This document shows positions 44,947-53,086 of a stretch of 64,000 nucleotides of DNA, one piece after another. How positions within the stretch are numbered: the stretch's first letter is position 1; each line of letters starts with the position of its first letter. Below the pieces are notes generated by a model. The model saw only the letters and a program-made list of their open reading frames with translations, was not told where the DNA came from and did not search any database. Source of the stretch: Bacteroidales bacterium (GTDB taxonomy: Bacteria; Bacteroidota; Bacteroidia; Bacteroidales; Bacteroidaceae); assembly GCA_030528715.1 (NCBI GenBank), contig JAUMYJ010000002.1, positions 62,001 through 126,000 on the forward strand, read 5' to 3'. A program made the position numbers and the translations under genes.

Positions 44947-46182
44947 ATGACCCAACAGCCACAAGCTATTGCCATCGAAGCCTATGACTACCCACTGCCC
45001 GATGAGCGCATTGCCAAATACCCCGTAAACCCACGTCACAACTCCAAATTACTATTATGGCGTGATGGACACATTTGGCACGAAACATTTAGAAACCTCC
45101 CAGTACATCTGCCCCCCAAAGCACTGCTCATTTATAACAACACACGTGTCATTCGTGCACGCCTACGCTTGCGCAAAGCTACGGGAGCACTTATTGAGGT
45201 ATTTTGCTTAGAACCACATACACCCGCCGACTACGCACAAAATTTTGCTGCTACCACTAATACAACTTGGTATTGCCTTGTGGGTAATGCTAAAAAGTGG
45301 AAGAATAATGAGCCACTTAGCCTAACACTTGACATCAAGGGAAAACATATCACATTTAGTGCACAACGGGGGCAGACCATAGGTACAAGCACCCTCGTAA
45401 CCTTTACATGGACAGGAGGTCTGTCTTGGGCAGAAGTTATCGAGGCAGCTGGCGAACTACCCATTCCTCCTTATTTGCACCGCAATACCGAAGCAAGTGA
45501 TTTAGACACCTATCAAACAGTATACGCCAGGGTAAAAGGCTCGGTAGCAGCCCCTACGGCAGGTCTACATTTTACCGATGAAGTCTTTGCCGACCTAGAT
45601 ACACGTGGTATCGAACGTGAAGAAATCACGCTACACGTAGGTGCAGGCACATTCAAGCCTGTCAAAACTGACCACATAGGCAACCACAAAATGCACGCCG
45701 AGTGGATTGCTGTAAGCCGACACACCATAGCACGTCTTATAGCCCATGGTGGAAACTGTATAGCCGTGGGAACAACCTCAGTACGCACACTCGAAAGTCT
45801 ATACTACATTGGCTGCAAAGTAGCAAAAGACCCTATGCGCGACGAAGCCGATCTTGCCGTAGAGCAATGGGAACCCTATACCTCAGAAGCCAATATACTC
45901 AGCACATTAGAGGCTCTTGAAGCTCTCGCTAGCTATATGGATACACATGGTCTAGACATTCTCTACACCAGTACTCAAATCATTATCGTTCCAGGCTATA
46001 CATTCCATATCGTAACACAAATTATCACTAACTTTCACCAGCCTAAAAGCACACTATTGTTGCTCGTATCAGCTTTTCTCGGTGGAGAGTGGCATAAGGT
46101 ATACGACTATGCTCTTGCCAACGAGTTTCGCTTTCTGAGCTATGGTGATAGCTCGCTACTGACTCGCCTTACAAAGGACTAA
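44947..46182 (+). CDS. queA: S-adenosylmethionine:tRNA ribosyltransferase-isomerase
   Basis: A 411-residue QueA that transfers and isomerises the ribosyl part of SAM onto preQ1-tRNA to give epoxyqueuosine. Family signatures are DYPLPDERIAKYPVNPRHNSKLL near the N-terminus, YNNTRVIRARL, YQTVYARVKGSVAAPTAGLHFT (near 195), HVGAGTFKPVKTDHIGNHKMHAEW and FHQPKSTLLLLVSAF. At 411 residues it is longer than the roughly 350 of E. coli, mainly from inserts around 95-160 and 290-330. No tgt is in the window. Confidence 0.94.
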   Translation: MTQQPQAIAIEAYDYPLPDERIAKYPVNPRHNSKLLLWRDGHIWHETFRNLPVHLPPKALLIYNNTRVIRARLRLRKATGALIEVFCLEPHTPADYAQNFAATTNTTWYCLVGNAKKWKNNEPLSLTLDIKGKHITFSAQRGQTIGTSTLVTFTWTGGLSWAEVIEAAGELPIPPYLHRNTEASDLDTYQTVYARVKGSVAAPTAGLHFTDEVFADLDTRGIEREEITLHVGAGTFKPVKTDHIGNHKMHAEWIAVSRHTIARLIAHGGNCIAVGTTSVRTLESLYYIGCKVAKDPMRDEADLAVEQWEPYTSEANILSTLEALEALASYMDTHGLDILYTSTQIIIVPGYTFHIVTQIITNFHQPKSTLLLLVSAFLGGEWHKVYDYALANEFRFLSYGDSSLLTRLTKD

Positions 46183-46363
46183 CACATACTATAATAGGTG
46201 GAAAATAGACGATTAGGGAGGCGATATGATGTATTTTACACCTTATTAGCCTATTTTCTCCTATAAATTAGGGGTAAATACAAAATATATGATTAAATTT
46301 ACAGCGGAATTATATATCTAACCGAATTGTAAAGCTTGAATATAACTAAAAACTCTATTTATA

Positions 46364-47632
46364 ATGAAGCGTTTATTACTCCTCGTAGCCGTAGCTGCCA
46401 GCACTTTGGTGGCGAACGCACAATCCCTCGAAAAGGCAGGTAAGTATTACTACCATTCAGCCGAGGGAGCTCCTCAGAAGCAGTATTACAGCAAATTCTT
46501 TGACAATTGGTCAATTGGTATCAATGGTGGTGCGCAGACACCTACGACCAATCACGCCTTTTTCAAAAGTGCTCGTCCTTCATTTGGTGTAGAACTACGC
46601 AAAGATCTTTCACCTCTCTTCGGACTATCGGCTCAAGTACAGGCCTACATCAATGGTGGCCCTGTGGCTAATGGCATGCTACCTGTATTTCCAACGGAAC
46701 ACTACACCATAGGCTATCGTGGCAAGCGTGCTATTGACAATGTAAAATATACCATCAATGGTAACGTAAACTTGATGAACCTCTTCGGTGGCTATATCGG
46801 CCGTCCTCGTCTATTCGAACTTGAAGCTAAGATTGGTGGTGGCTTCCTCCATACGTATAGCGGACGTGCTGCAGCTTCTCAAGCTAGCAACGATGCACTC
46901 TTTGTAGACTTAGGTCTTAACGCCCTCTTCAACCTTGGAGAAAAGCGTCAATGGGCTATCAAACTAAGCCCATCAATCGGTTATTTCATTGACCCAACTT
47001 CGGGTGCTATGCTTGACGAAGGCGACCTTAACATAAACCGTAGTGCTATTGAGCTACAAGCTGGTATAGTATATCGCTTTGGCAATAGCTATGGTCGTAG
47101 CCACTTCGCACTTACAGATGCTAACGATGTAGACGAAGCTGGTCTAAATAACACAATCAACGACCTGCGTAACCAACTCAATGCTAAGCAAGGTGAAATA
47201 GCACCACTCCAACAACAAGTGCGCTCACTCCAACAGCAACTAGCTGACCTACGCAACCAAAAACAACAACAGACCGTAGAGGTCAAAGAAAAGCGTGTGA
47301 TCGAAAGCATCGTACACTACCGCCTCAACAAGACTGTTATCGACCCATCACAAGTACCTAACGTAGAACGCGTAGCCCTCTACCTCAAAAAGTTCCCACA
47401 AGCAACTGCACACGTGACTGGCTATGCCTCTATCGAAGGGCCTGCCAAGAACAACATGCGCCTCTCTATCGGTCGCGCTAATGCAGTGAAGAATATGCTT
47501 GTAAACAAGTATAAGATAGACGCCTCACGCATTACAGTAGAAGGTCCAGGCACAACGACAATGTTTGGCAAATCACTGCCACTCAACCGTGTCAGCATTA
47601 CCGTAGTAAACGATGCCGAAGCCCTCAAATAA
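46364..47632 (+). CDS. OmpA-family outer-membrane protein, paralog 3
   Basis: 422 residues: signal peptide (MKRLLLLVAVAASTLVANAQ), beta-barrel (FFDNWSIGINGGAQTPTTNH to YRFGNSYGRSHF), a coiled coil with QQQ runs and a C-terminal OmpA domain (HVTGYASIEGPAKNNMRLSIGRANAVKNML). It is closest to the protein encoded at 19407-20651, sharing the YYYH motif after the signal peptide and the NGGP barrel segment. It sits alone between queA and mnmE, about 26 kb from the tandem pair. Confidence 0.92.
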   Translation: MKRLLLLVAVAASTLVANAQSLEKAGKYYYHSAEGAPQKQYYSKFFDNWSIGINGGAQTPTTNHAFFKSARPSFGVELRKDLSPLFGLSAQVQAYINGGPVANGMLPVFPTEHYTIGYRGKRAIDNVKYTINGNVNLMNLFGGYIGRPRLFELEAKIGGGFLHTYSGRAAASQASNDALFVDLGLNALFNLGEKRQWAIKLSPSIGYFIDPTSGAMLDEGDLNINRSAIELQAGIVYRFGNSYGRSHFALTDANDVDEAGLNNTINDLRNQLNAKQGEIAPLQQQVRSLQQQLADLRNQKQQQTVEVKEKRVIESIVHYRLNKTVIDPSQVPNVERVALYLKKFPQATAHVTGYASIEGPAKNNMRLSIGRANAVKNMLVNKYKIDASRITVEGPGTTTMFGKSLPLNRVSITVVNDAEALK

Positions 47633-47654
47633 GCAAAGGCACAACATACTACAT

Positions 47655-47701
47655 ATACAAAATCTTCGCTTTGCTCATATGACAAAGCGAAGATTTTGTA
47701 T
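47655..47701 (+). terminator. Terminator after ompA paralog 3
   Basis: A perfect 19-bp stem (47655-47673 with 47683-47701) with a 9-nt loop. Confidence 0.8.
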
Positions 47702-47732
47702 GCTATGACACACACCATTGCATTATTTTACC

Positions 47733-47740
47733 TATCTTTG
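47733..47740 (+). promoter_or_regulatory. -7 box of mnmE
   Basis: TATCTTTG fits TAnnTTTG, 30 nt before the ATG at 47770. No -33 element at good spacing was found. Confidence 0.4.
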
Positions 47741-47769
47741 AAGTGTATTTTTAAAACGTAATACGAGAA

Positions 47770-49197
47770 ATGCCTCTCTTAACCTCTTACCGCATAGCCC
47801 AGCAGGGCACTACGATTTGCGCCATAGCTACCGCCTCGGGAGGCGCGCTTGGAGTCATACGTATCTCAGGTTCACAGGCTGTTGATATAGCCGATACCAT
47901 TTTTCGTACCCCACGTAACACAAAGCTCACAGCAGCCACTGGCCATACCTTACATTATGGCCACATCGTAGACCCAGCCTCAGAAGAAGTCGTAGACGAA
48001 GTGATAGCTAGCGTATTTCGTGCACCACACAGCTATACAGGCGAAGATAGTGTAGAGCTATCGTGCCATGGCTCACCCTATATTTTAGAACGTACACTCA
48101 CACTACTCATAGAAGCAGGGGCAACATTAGCACAGCCAGGAGAATTTACACAACGCGCTTTTACCAATGGCAAGATGGATTTAAGTCAAGCCGAAGCCGT
48201 AGCCGACCTAATAGCTGCACGCTCGGCAGCTCAGCACCGCATGGCCGTAAGCCAGCTACGCGGTGCATTTAGCCACCAATTACGTGCGATGAAAGAGCAG
48301 CTATTACGCCTCACAGCGCTCATTGAGCTTGAACTTGACTTCTCGGATCACGAAGACCTCGAATTTGCCGACCGCACCGAGCTACGCACACTATTGACAG
48401 ACATCATGACGATGCAAGCCAATCTCATAGCCTCATTTCGTGTGGGCAATGCGCTTAAACATGGTGTACCAGTGGCTATCGTAGGCCATACGAACGCTGG
48501 CAAGAGCACCCTACTCAATACACTAGTAGGTGATGAGCGTGCTATCGTAAGCGACATTCACGGCACAACGCGTGACGTAATCGAAGACCTAGCCAATATA
48601 GAGGGCATTACGTTTCGCTTCATTGATACAGCAGGACTACGCAATACAGATGACACCATTGAGCAGATGGGTATTGCTCGTTCATGGCAAAAGATGGAGG
48701 AGGCAGCCATTATTGTATGGGTAGTAGATGCTGCGCTACATGCTACGCCCCCAATAGATCAATACAAAGCCATTACCGAAGTACACCCTGACAAACCACT
48801 TCTCATCGTACTCAACAAAGCCGATCTCATTACTCCCAACAATCAGTCTGCCGTCGTTGAGGCCTACACAGCACTGACTACACATTGTGTATTACTCTCT
48901 GCCGCCCAACACATAGGCCTTACACAGCTACACACAACTCTCAAAACACTCGCCGCCCTGCCCGAACAAGTTGAGGCTGGTAGCATCGTTGTAAGTAATG
49001 TACGCCATGTAGAAGCCCTGCGCCTATCACAAAGTGCTCTAGAACGCACGCTACAAGGTCTAGATTTTGGACTAAGCGGAGAGCTCCTAGCTATGGATTT
49101 ACGCGAAGCAATACGACAAATCGGAGAAATCGTAGGAGAAATAACAGCAGACGACGCACTACAATACGTATTCCGAAATTTTTGTATCGGCAAGTAA
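47770..49197 (+). CDS. mnmE: tRNA uridine-5-carboxymethylaminomethyl(34) synthesis GTPase
   Basis: A 475-residue three-domain protein: a folate-binding TrmE N-terminal domain (TICAIATASGGALGVIRISG), a helical domain, and an inserted Ras-like G domain. The G domain shows GHTNAGKSTLLN (P-loop), DIHGTTRD, DTAGLR and NKAD. It ends in the conserved FCIGK. With MnmG it modifies U34 of tRNAs. Its last three codons and stop are part of the 70-nt direct repeat that bounds the island to the right, so the island used the 3' end of this gene as its site and left the protein intact. Confidence 0.96.
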   Translation: MPLLTSYRIAQQGTTICAIATASGGALGVIRISGSQAVDIADTIFRTPRNTKLTAATGHTLHYGHIVDPASEEVVDEVIASVFRAPHSYTGEDSVELSCHGSPYILERTLTLLIEAGATLAQPGEFTQRAFTNGKMDLSQAEAVADLIAARSAAQHRMAVSQLRGAFSHQLRAMKEQLLRLTALIELELDFSDHEDLEFADRTELRTLLTDIMTMQANLIASFRVGNALKHGVPVAIVGHTNAGKSTLLNTLVGDERAIVSDIHGTTRDVIEDLANIEGITFRFIDTAGLRNTDDTIEQMGIARSWQKMEEAAIIVWVVDAALHATPPIDQYKAITEVHPDKPLLIVLNKADLITPNNQSAVVEAYTALTTHCVLLSAAQHIGLTQLHTTLKTLAALPEQVEAGSIVVSNVRHVEALRLSQSALERTLQGLDFGLSGELLAMDLREAIRQIGEIVGEITADDALQYVFRNFCIGK

Positions 49198-49255
49198 TCG
49201 CTAATTACAACCGATAATCATATATCATTAAATATCGAAAAGGCGTTCATTATGA
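49186..49255 (+). repeat. Island left attachment repeat (attL) in mnmE 3' end
   Basis: The 70 nt here match 58311-58380 with three differences; the first 42 nt (49186-49227) are identical. The repeat starts at the codons for Ile-Gly-Lys-stop of mnmE. Direct repeats that restore a gene's 3' end are the hallmark of tyrosine-recombinase integration. Confidence 0.88.
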
Positions 49256-49887
49256 GCGAGTATCTCCTATTTTCCACAACCAACAGAGTCACAAGGTGAA
49301 GTCAAGAATAGGAAATACTTCGCAGGAATTGCCAATATTTTAGAGGAACAATTGGAGTTTCATCATCAATTTAGAGAGGAACTTTGTCAAGTAATTGCTA
49401 AACTTGGTGAGCGCATCCACGAAATGAAATCAAGTATTGCAGAAGGTGCGTATATATAAGTCAGGACGAAGCAATCAACAAACTTCTGACAGAACTCCAA
49501 GCTAACCAAACCACACCCGAAGTCAAGGTCACGAAGTACTATCTCCTGTATGTCAAACGCTAGGCGGAATGGATCGTATGGGGTATGATAGTCGCTGTCC
49601 TTGCCTGCATCATCGGTTGGTCTGTACATCTCTATGGTGTCAATCAAGCCCTTGATAGTCATGCCCTCTGCTATCGTATCCTACGAATGGAGCTCGGCTA
49701 TACACAGCCAAACGTCGCCAGCCTTGACAGTCTTTTTTCGGCTGAGGACTCAGATGACAGCATCCGCAAGCTCCGCTCTCGTGTCACGAACTATGAACTC
49801 GCAGTCGAACGCCAAGCCGAGCTAGACCTGCAGCAAGAGTGTCTCGACAAAGAGCAAGAGTCCCTCATTCAACAACTGAAACACTAA
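49252..49887 (+). pseudogene. Decayed mobilisation-like protein gene
   Basis: Reading across three lesions gives a coherent protein of about 210 residues. It starts MSEYLLF, then (after loss of one T in the T run near 49270-49273) PQPTESQGEVKNRKYFAGI and QLEFHHQFREELCQVIAK. It shifts frame at a TA repeat (49451-49458) to SQDEAINKLLTEL, passes an in-frame TAG at 49561-49563, and continues AEWIVWGMIVAVLACIIGW, a membrane helix, and a charged coiled coil to the stop. The layout (N-terminal helices, one membrane helix, coiled tail) recalls accessory proteins next to relaxases on Bacteroidales mobilisable elements; this is an inference. The ATG lies inside the attL repeat. Confidence 0.6.
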
Positions 49888-49894
49888 AACAATA

Positions 49895-49931
49895 AATCGC
49901 CTAATAGCATCACAAATGCCATAAGGCGATT
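49895..49931. terminator. Hairpin between pseudogene and island operon
   Basis: AATCGCCT (49895-49902) pairs with 49924-49931, extended by partial pairing inside; CCTTATTT follows. It lies between convergent transcripts. Confidence 0.5.
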
Positions 49932-50013
49932 GCCTTATTTCGCTACTTATCGTTAGGACTCCTTACTATAATTAAACTAGAAATTGAATCAAGCGATAAG
50001 GACTGAGTTGAAG

Positions 50014-51944
50014 TTATAACTCAGTTCCATCTTCAACAAGATCTATTTGACACACCTTACAGAGTGCATCAAAATGTACTCTATCTTTGCTTCTAATCGC
50101 TTTTAAAATAAGCACAGCACCTTTCTCTGCCTCCTGAACATCATATAGAAGCATTGCCCCTTTTTCAGCCCAAGCAAGGTGAGAACCTTCATTTATAATA
50201 CGATTTATCATTTTAGGCCAAGGAGTATTTCCCAACAACTCCTTAAGTGTTTCTGCACAAAGAGGATTCGTAACATCTGGGCGGCGATAGGAAAAATAAC
50301 ATTCTAAGAATTTCCTCATATTATTGGGAAGATTATAGAATTGTGTATAATTATTTTCTATATATTTATATCGTTCTCCTTTAAGTGGTTTTATGACGCT
50401 ATATATCTCCTTAAACAAGAAATCGTACTCTGTGATATGCTCGCTAAGAGAGCGAGGCATCAGTCGTAGCACACTACGACTTTTCTCCCCTGGCTTCTCC
50501 TCTCGATATATACATAAATCCAAGCGAGAAACAGCTCCATCTTTTTCTGGTACTGGTGGGGAAGTTAACCTTTTAAGATACTTAAGAAACTCTAGGTTGT
50601 GTGTAGAGATGAAGAGCTGAGCATATTTAAGAGGTTCGCAAAGAATGCTCTCAATAAGGCTATATACGTAGAATATATGATTGGCATCTAAGCTTGAAAT
50701 TGGATCGTCAATATAAATAATCAATTTTTCAGCATCTGGACCTGATAGCTCATCCTTTAATTGTGCAATAAAATAACAAAATGCGATAAGACTTGCTTCT
50801 CCACCACTAAGATTAAAAGCCGATTCCTCCCCCCTTTTTACTCTAAATACCGTTCTCTTCACATCATCACAAGACTCAACCTCAGGCTCTAATTGCAAGT
50901 GATGAGATCCGAAGAACTGAACTAAGTAATGATTTATGGCATCAGCTGCCTTTCCCTCATCTTTTAGTTTTAGTTCTAGTTCTCCTCTCTTAACAGTAAG
51001 CTCGTTTATTTCATTCTGCAACTTATCTCTATCTTCAATATGTTGGCTAATTCTTTTGTCAAGATCGGAAATTTTAGTCTTTTCTTCTGAATACCTTATG
51101 CCCTGTATAAACGTATGTATTCTATGAAATCTAAGCTCTTTACGATATTCTTCCTTTCTTCTAGAAAGATCTTTTGGGTAGCAAGATTCTTTGACTCGTC
51201 AATTATTACGTTCAGCTTTGGTAAGCTTTCGGGTAGAATTGATAAAGGGGGCTTTACCAGTTCATCTATTTCTTGCTTTAATTTGCCTTCCTGTTCTGCG
51301 CTAATCTCGGCAGGGGGATTCATCAAAATATCATCAATTTCTTTCTCAATATTATTTCGATTGTAGATACCCGAATCCTGCCCCCAGTAATGAGGATTCG
51401 TTTTAATTGTTCTATTTGCTTCTGTTGATAGAGCATCTGACAATCGTCTTTCAATTGTTCTTTTTTCATTTTCAAAGCTCAATAAATTCGCTTGTATCTC
51501 CTTTAGTATGCCTCTTTTACCCTGAGGAGTATCTTCATTCCCAAGTTCTTGGTCTATGATATCAATTAGTCCCTGTACTTCCACATTGGTAGATCCAATC
51601 AAGGTGAAAGGCTTTATTGAGCCTCTTTCATCAAAGAAGAAGCTAAGATTATTCTTCATAAAGTCAGAGTTATAAACCCTAAACTTATATGCTGTTGTAA
51701 GATTATTATGGACAATAGTTGAGCTATCGGACATTTCAAAAGAAAATTGAGCCTCTTCATATCGTTCAATCATCTTTTCTTGCTCAATACAAGAGAATAT
51801 TCTTGAAAGTGTAGTTTTTCCTGAATAATTTCTGCCATATATTATATTAAGTCGCTGAAGCGTCTTTTCCGAAAGATTATTTCCAGAATCCCACTTATAG
51901 TCCTGATACTGACCAAATGAGGCAATATTAATTTTCTTAATCAT
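50014..51944 (-). pseudogene. AAA_13 (PrrC/RloC-like) ATPase, possible anticodon nuclease, frameshifted
   Basis: One gene of about 643 codons now split in two frames. The first part (51944-51096, 282 residues) has Walker A IIYGRNYSGKTTLSRIFS near residue 35. The second part (open up to about 51160; first start TTG at 51021) has a coiled coil, the ABC signature LSGGEASLIAFCYF, Walker B LIIYIDDPISSLD and the STHN switch. Counting from 51021, the C-terminus shows Arg236-x3-Glu240 (NNMRKFLECYF) and His281 (NEGSH), matching the spacing type of the PrrC Arg/Glu/His tRNase triad. The frames join around 51147-51162 in a purine run, where EERK continues as EEYRKELRF after a one-base change. No CxxC zinc hook of RloC is seen. 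It lies 27 nt after the specificity gene. A sequencing error or programmed shift cannot be excluded. Confidence 0.72.
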
Positions 51945-51971
51945 AGTCGTCTAAAGTCTTGTGTTATTAGT

Positions 51972-53069
51972 TCATTGTATAGCTCGTCTAGCTGCTGCAA
52001 ACTCTTTCTCAGAATAGAGAACCACGTCCTTGATTACCAGTTTCTGAATAGCCGAGATAAAGGTGTCCATTTTAGAGAAGTTCACCTGTCCATGGATGCA
52101 AGGGAGCAGTATCTTATCTTTCTGTATTTTTCGATTGCTCACACTATCTCCCCACGAGTACTTATGTCCAAGGCTCTTGTTGACACAAGTAGCCAAGTAG
52201 AGTTGCTTGAGCTTAGTTCGATGCTCAGAATCATATAGACGTAGCGTAAGGTTATGGCTATCATTGGAGAAAAAATCGCATTCTTGATAGGTAACAACAA
52301 ATGTCTTTCCTCCAATGAATATACAGTTCCCTTCAGTTATCCACTCTTCCCGATACGAGATATAGGAACTAACAGCATTATTCTCTCTACTAGCGCATAA
52401 GTAAGGGGTAGAACCACTTCCTTCTACAATTTCATTTGCTAAAATATTGCCAGCATTGCGAACATCAAAGACCTTGATCACATCAAACTCTCCCCACTTA
52501 ACATTCCCAGCCTTAAAATCCTTAATAGCCTGTTCTTCTTCAGGAGTAAGTGTATAGTCCTTGAGACCTGTTATAGTAAGATAAGCGTTTAGCTCGGCTA
52601 TGAAACGCTCCATAAAGTCGTAGTCTATTTCGCCTTGTAGAATCGGGAGCTTAACTTTAAGGTTCTGTAATGTAAGCAAAGTTGGGTAGTTACTATATCC
52701 CGAATCAAAGCTCCCTTCTAAAGCTTTATTTATAGCTGATATTCCGAATAAAGAAAGTAGTTTCTTATGTTCTTTCTTAGGAGAAAGCAAGAAAATATTT
52801 TGACTAGCATACCAATGATTAGTTCTTATCTGAGCAGTTATTGTTCCAATTTGACTGACAGAAATAACGTCAGGAGAATTCGGTTTAAAACCGAGCTCTC
52901 TAGTATACCCTTTTACTCCATTCTCTACCGTTGTTCGCCCAACAAACTCAATGAGTCCTGGCTGGTAGTTTTGGGAGAGCATTACCTTTCCCTCATCAAT
53001 GCTTCTTGAGATTTTTGTTTCAAACAAATCCCCGAGCCGATATTCGCCCCACTCAACGCTTTCAAGCAC
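51972..53069 (-). CDS. Restriction-modification specificity subunit (HsdS-like)
   Basis: 365 residues with two target-recognition halves. The first begins WGEYRLGDLFETK at residue 7 and the second WGEFDVIKVFDVRN near 192. Each is followed by variable sequence and a conserved helix (IDYDFMERFIAELNAYL; VNFSKMDTFISAIQKL). These read two half-sites of a bipartite target for the partner methylase/nuclease. The start is a GTG at 53069; the frame is open a little further upstream. It lies 17 nt behind the methylase gene. An 11-bp inverted repeat spans its start (53047-53057 and 53073-53083). Confidence 0.88.
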   Translation of the reverse strand: MLESVEWGEYRLGDLFETKISRSIDEGKVMLSQNYQPGLIEFVGRTTVENGVKGYTRELGFKPNSPDVISVSQIGTITAQIRTNHWYASQNIFLLSPKKEHKKLLSLFGISAINKALEGSFDSGYSNYPTLLTLQNLKVKLPILQGEIDYDFMERFIAELNAYLTITGLKDYTLTPEEEQAIKDFKAGNVKWGEFDVIKVFDVRNAGNILANEIVEGSGSTPYLCASRENNAVSSYISYREEWITEGNCIFIGGKTFVVTYQECDFFSNDSHNLTLRLYDSEHRTKLKQLYLATCVNKSLGHKYSWGDSVSNRKIQKDKILLPCIHGQVNFSKMDTFISAIQKLVIKDVVLYSEKEFAAARRAIQ

Positions 53070-53083
53070 CCTGTTGAGTGGGG
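53047..53083. repeat. Inverted repeat at methylase/specificity junction
   Basis: CCCCACTCAAC (53047-53057) and its exact complement (53073-53083) flank the GTG start of the specificity gene. It could shape translation of that gene or be a trace of recombination with another specificity cassette. Confidence 0.55.
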
Positions 53084-53086
53084 CAT

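Noticed and set aside
46183..46363. Small gene between queA and ompA paralog 3
   Set aside because: Only short frames without start signals; the region is best read as the leader of the ompA gene.
51096..51944. Two independent small ATPase genes in place of one broken gene
   Set aside because: Walker A is only in the first part and signature/Walker B only in the second; the second frame is open before its first start and continues the coiled coil of the first.
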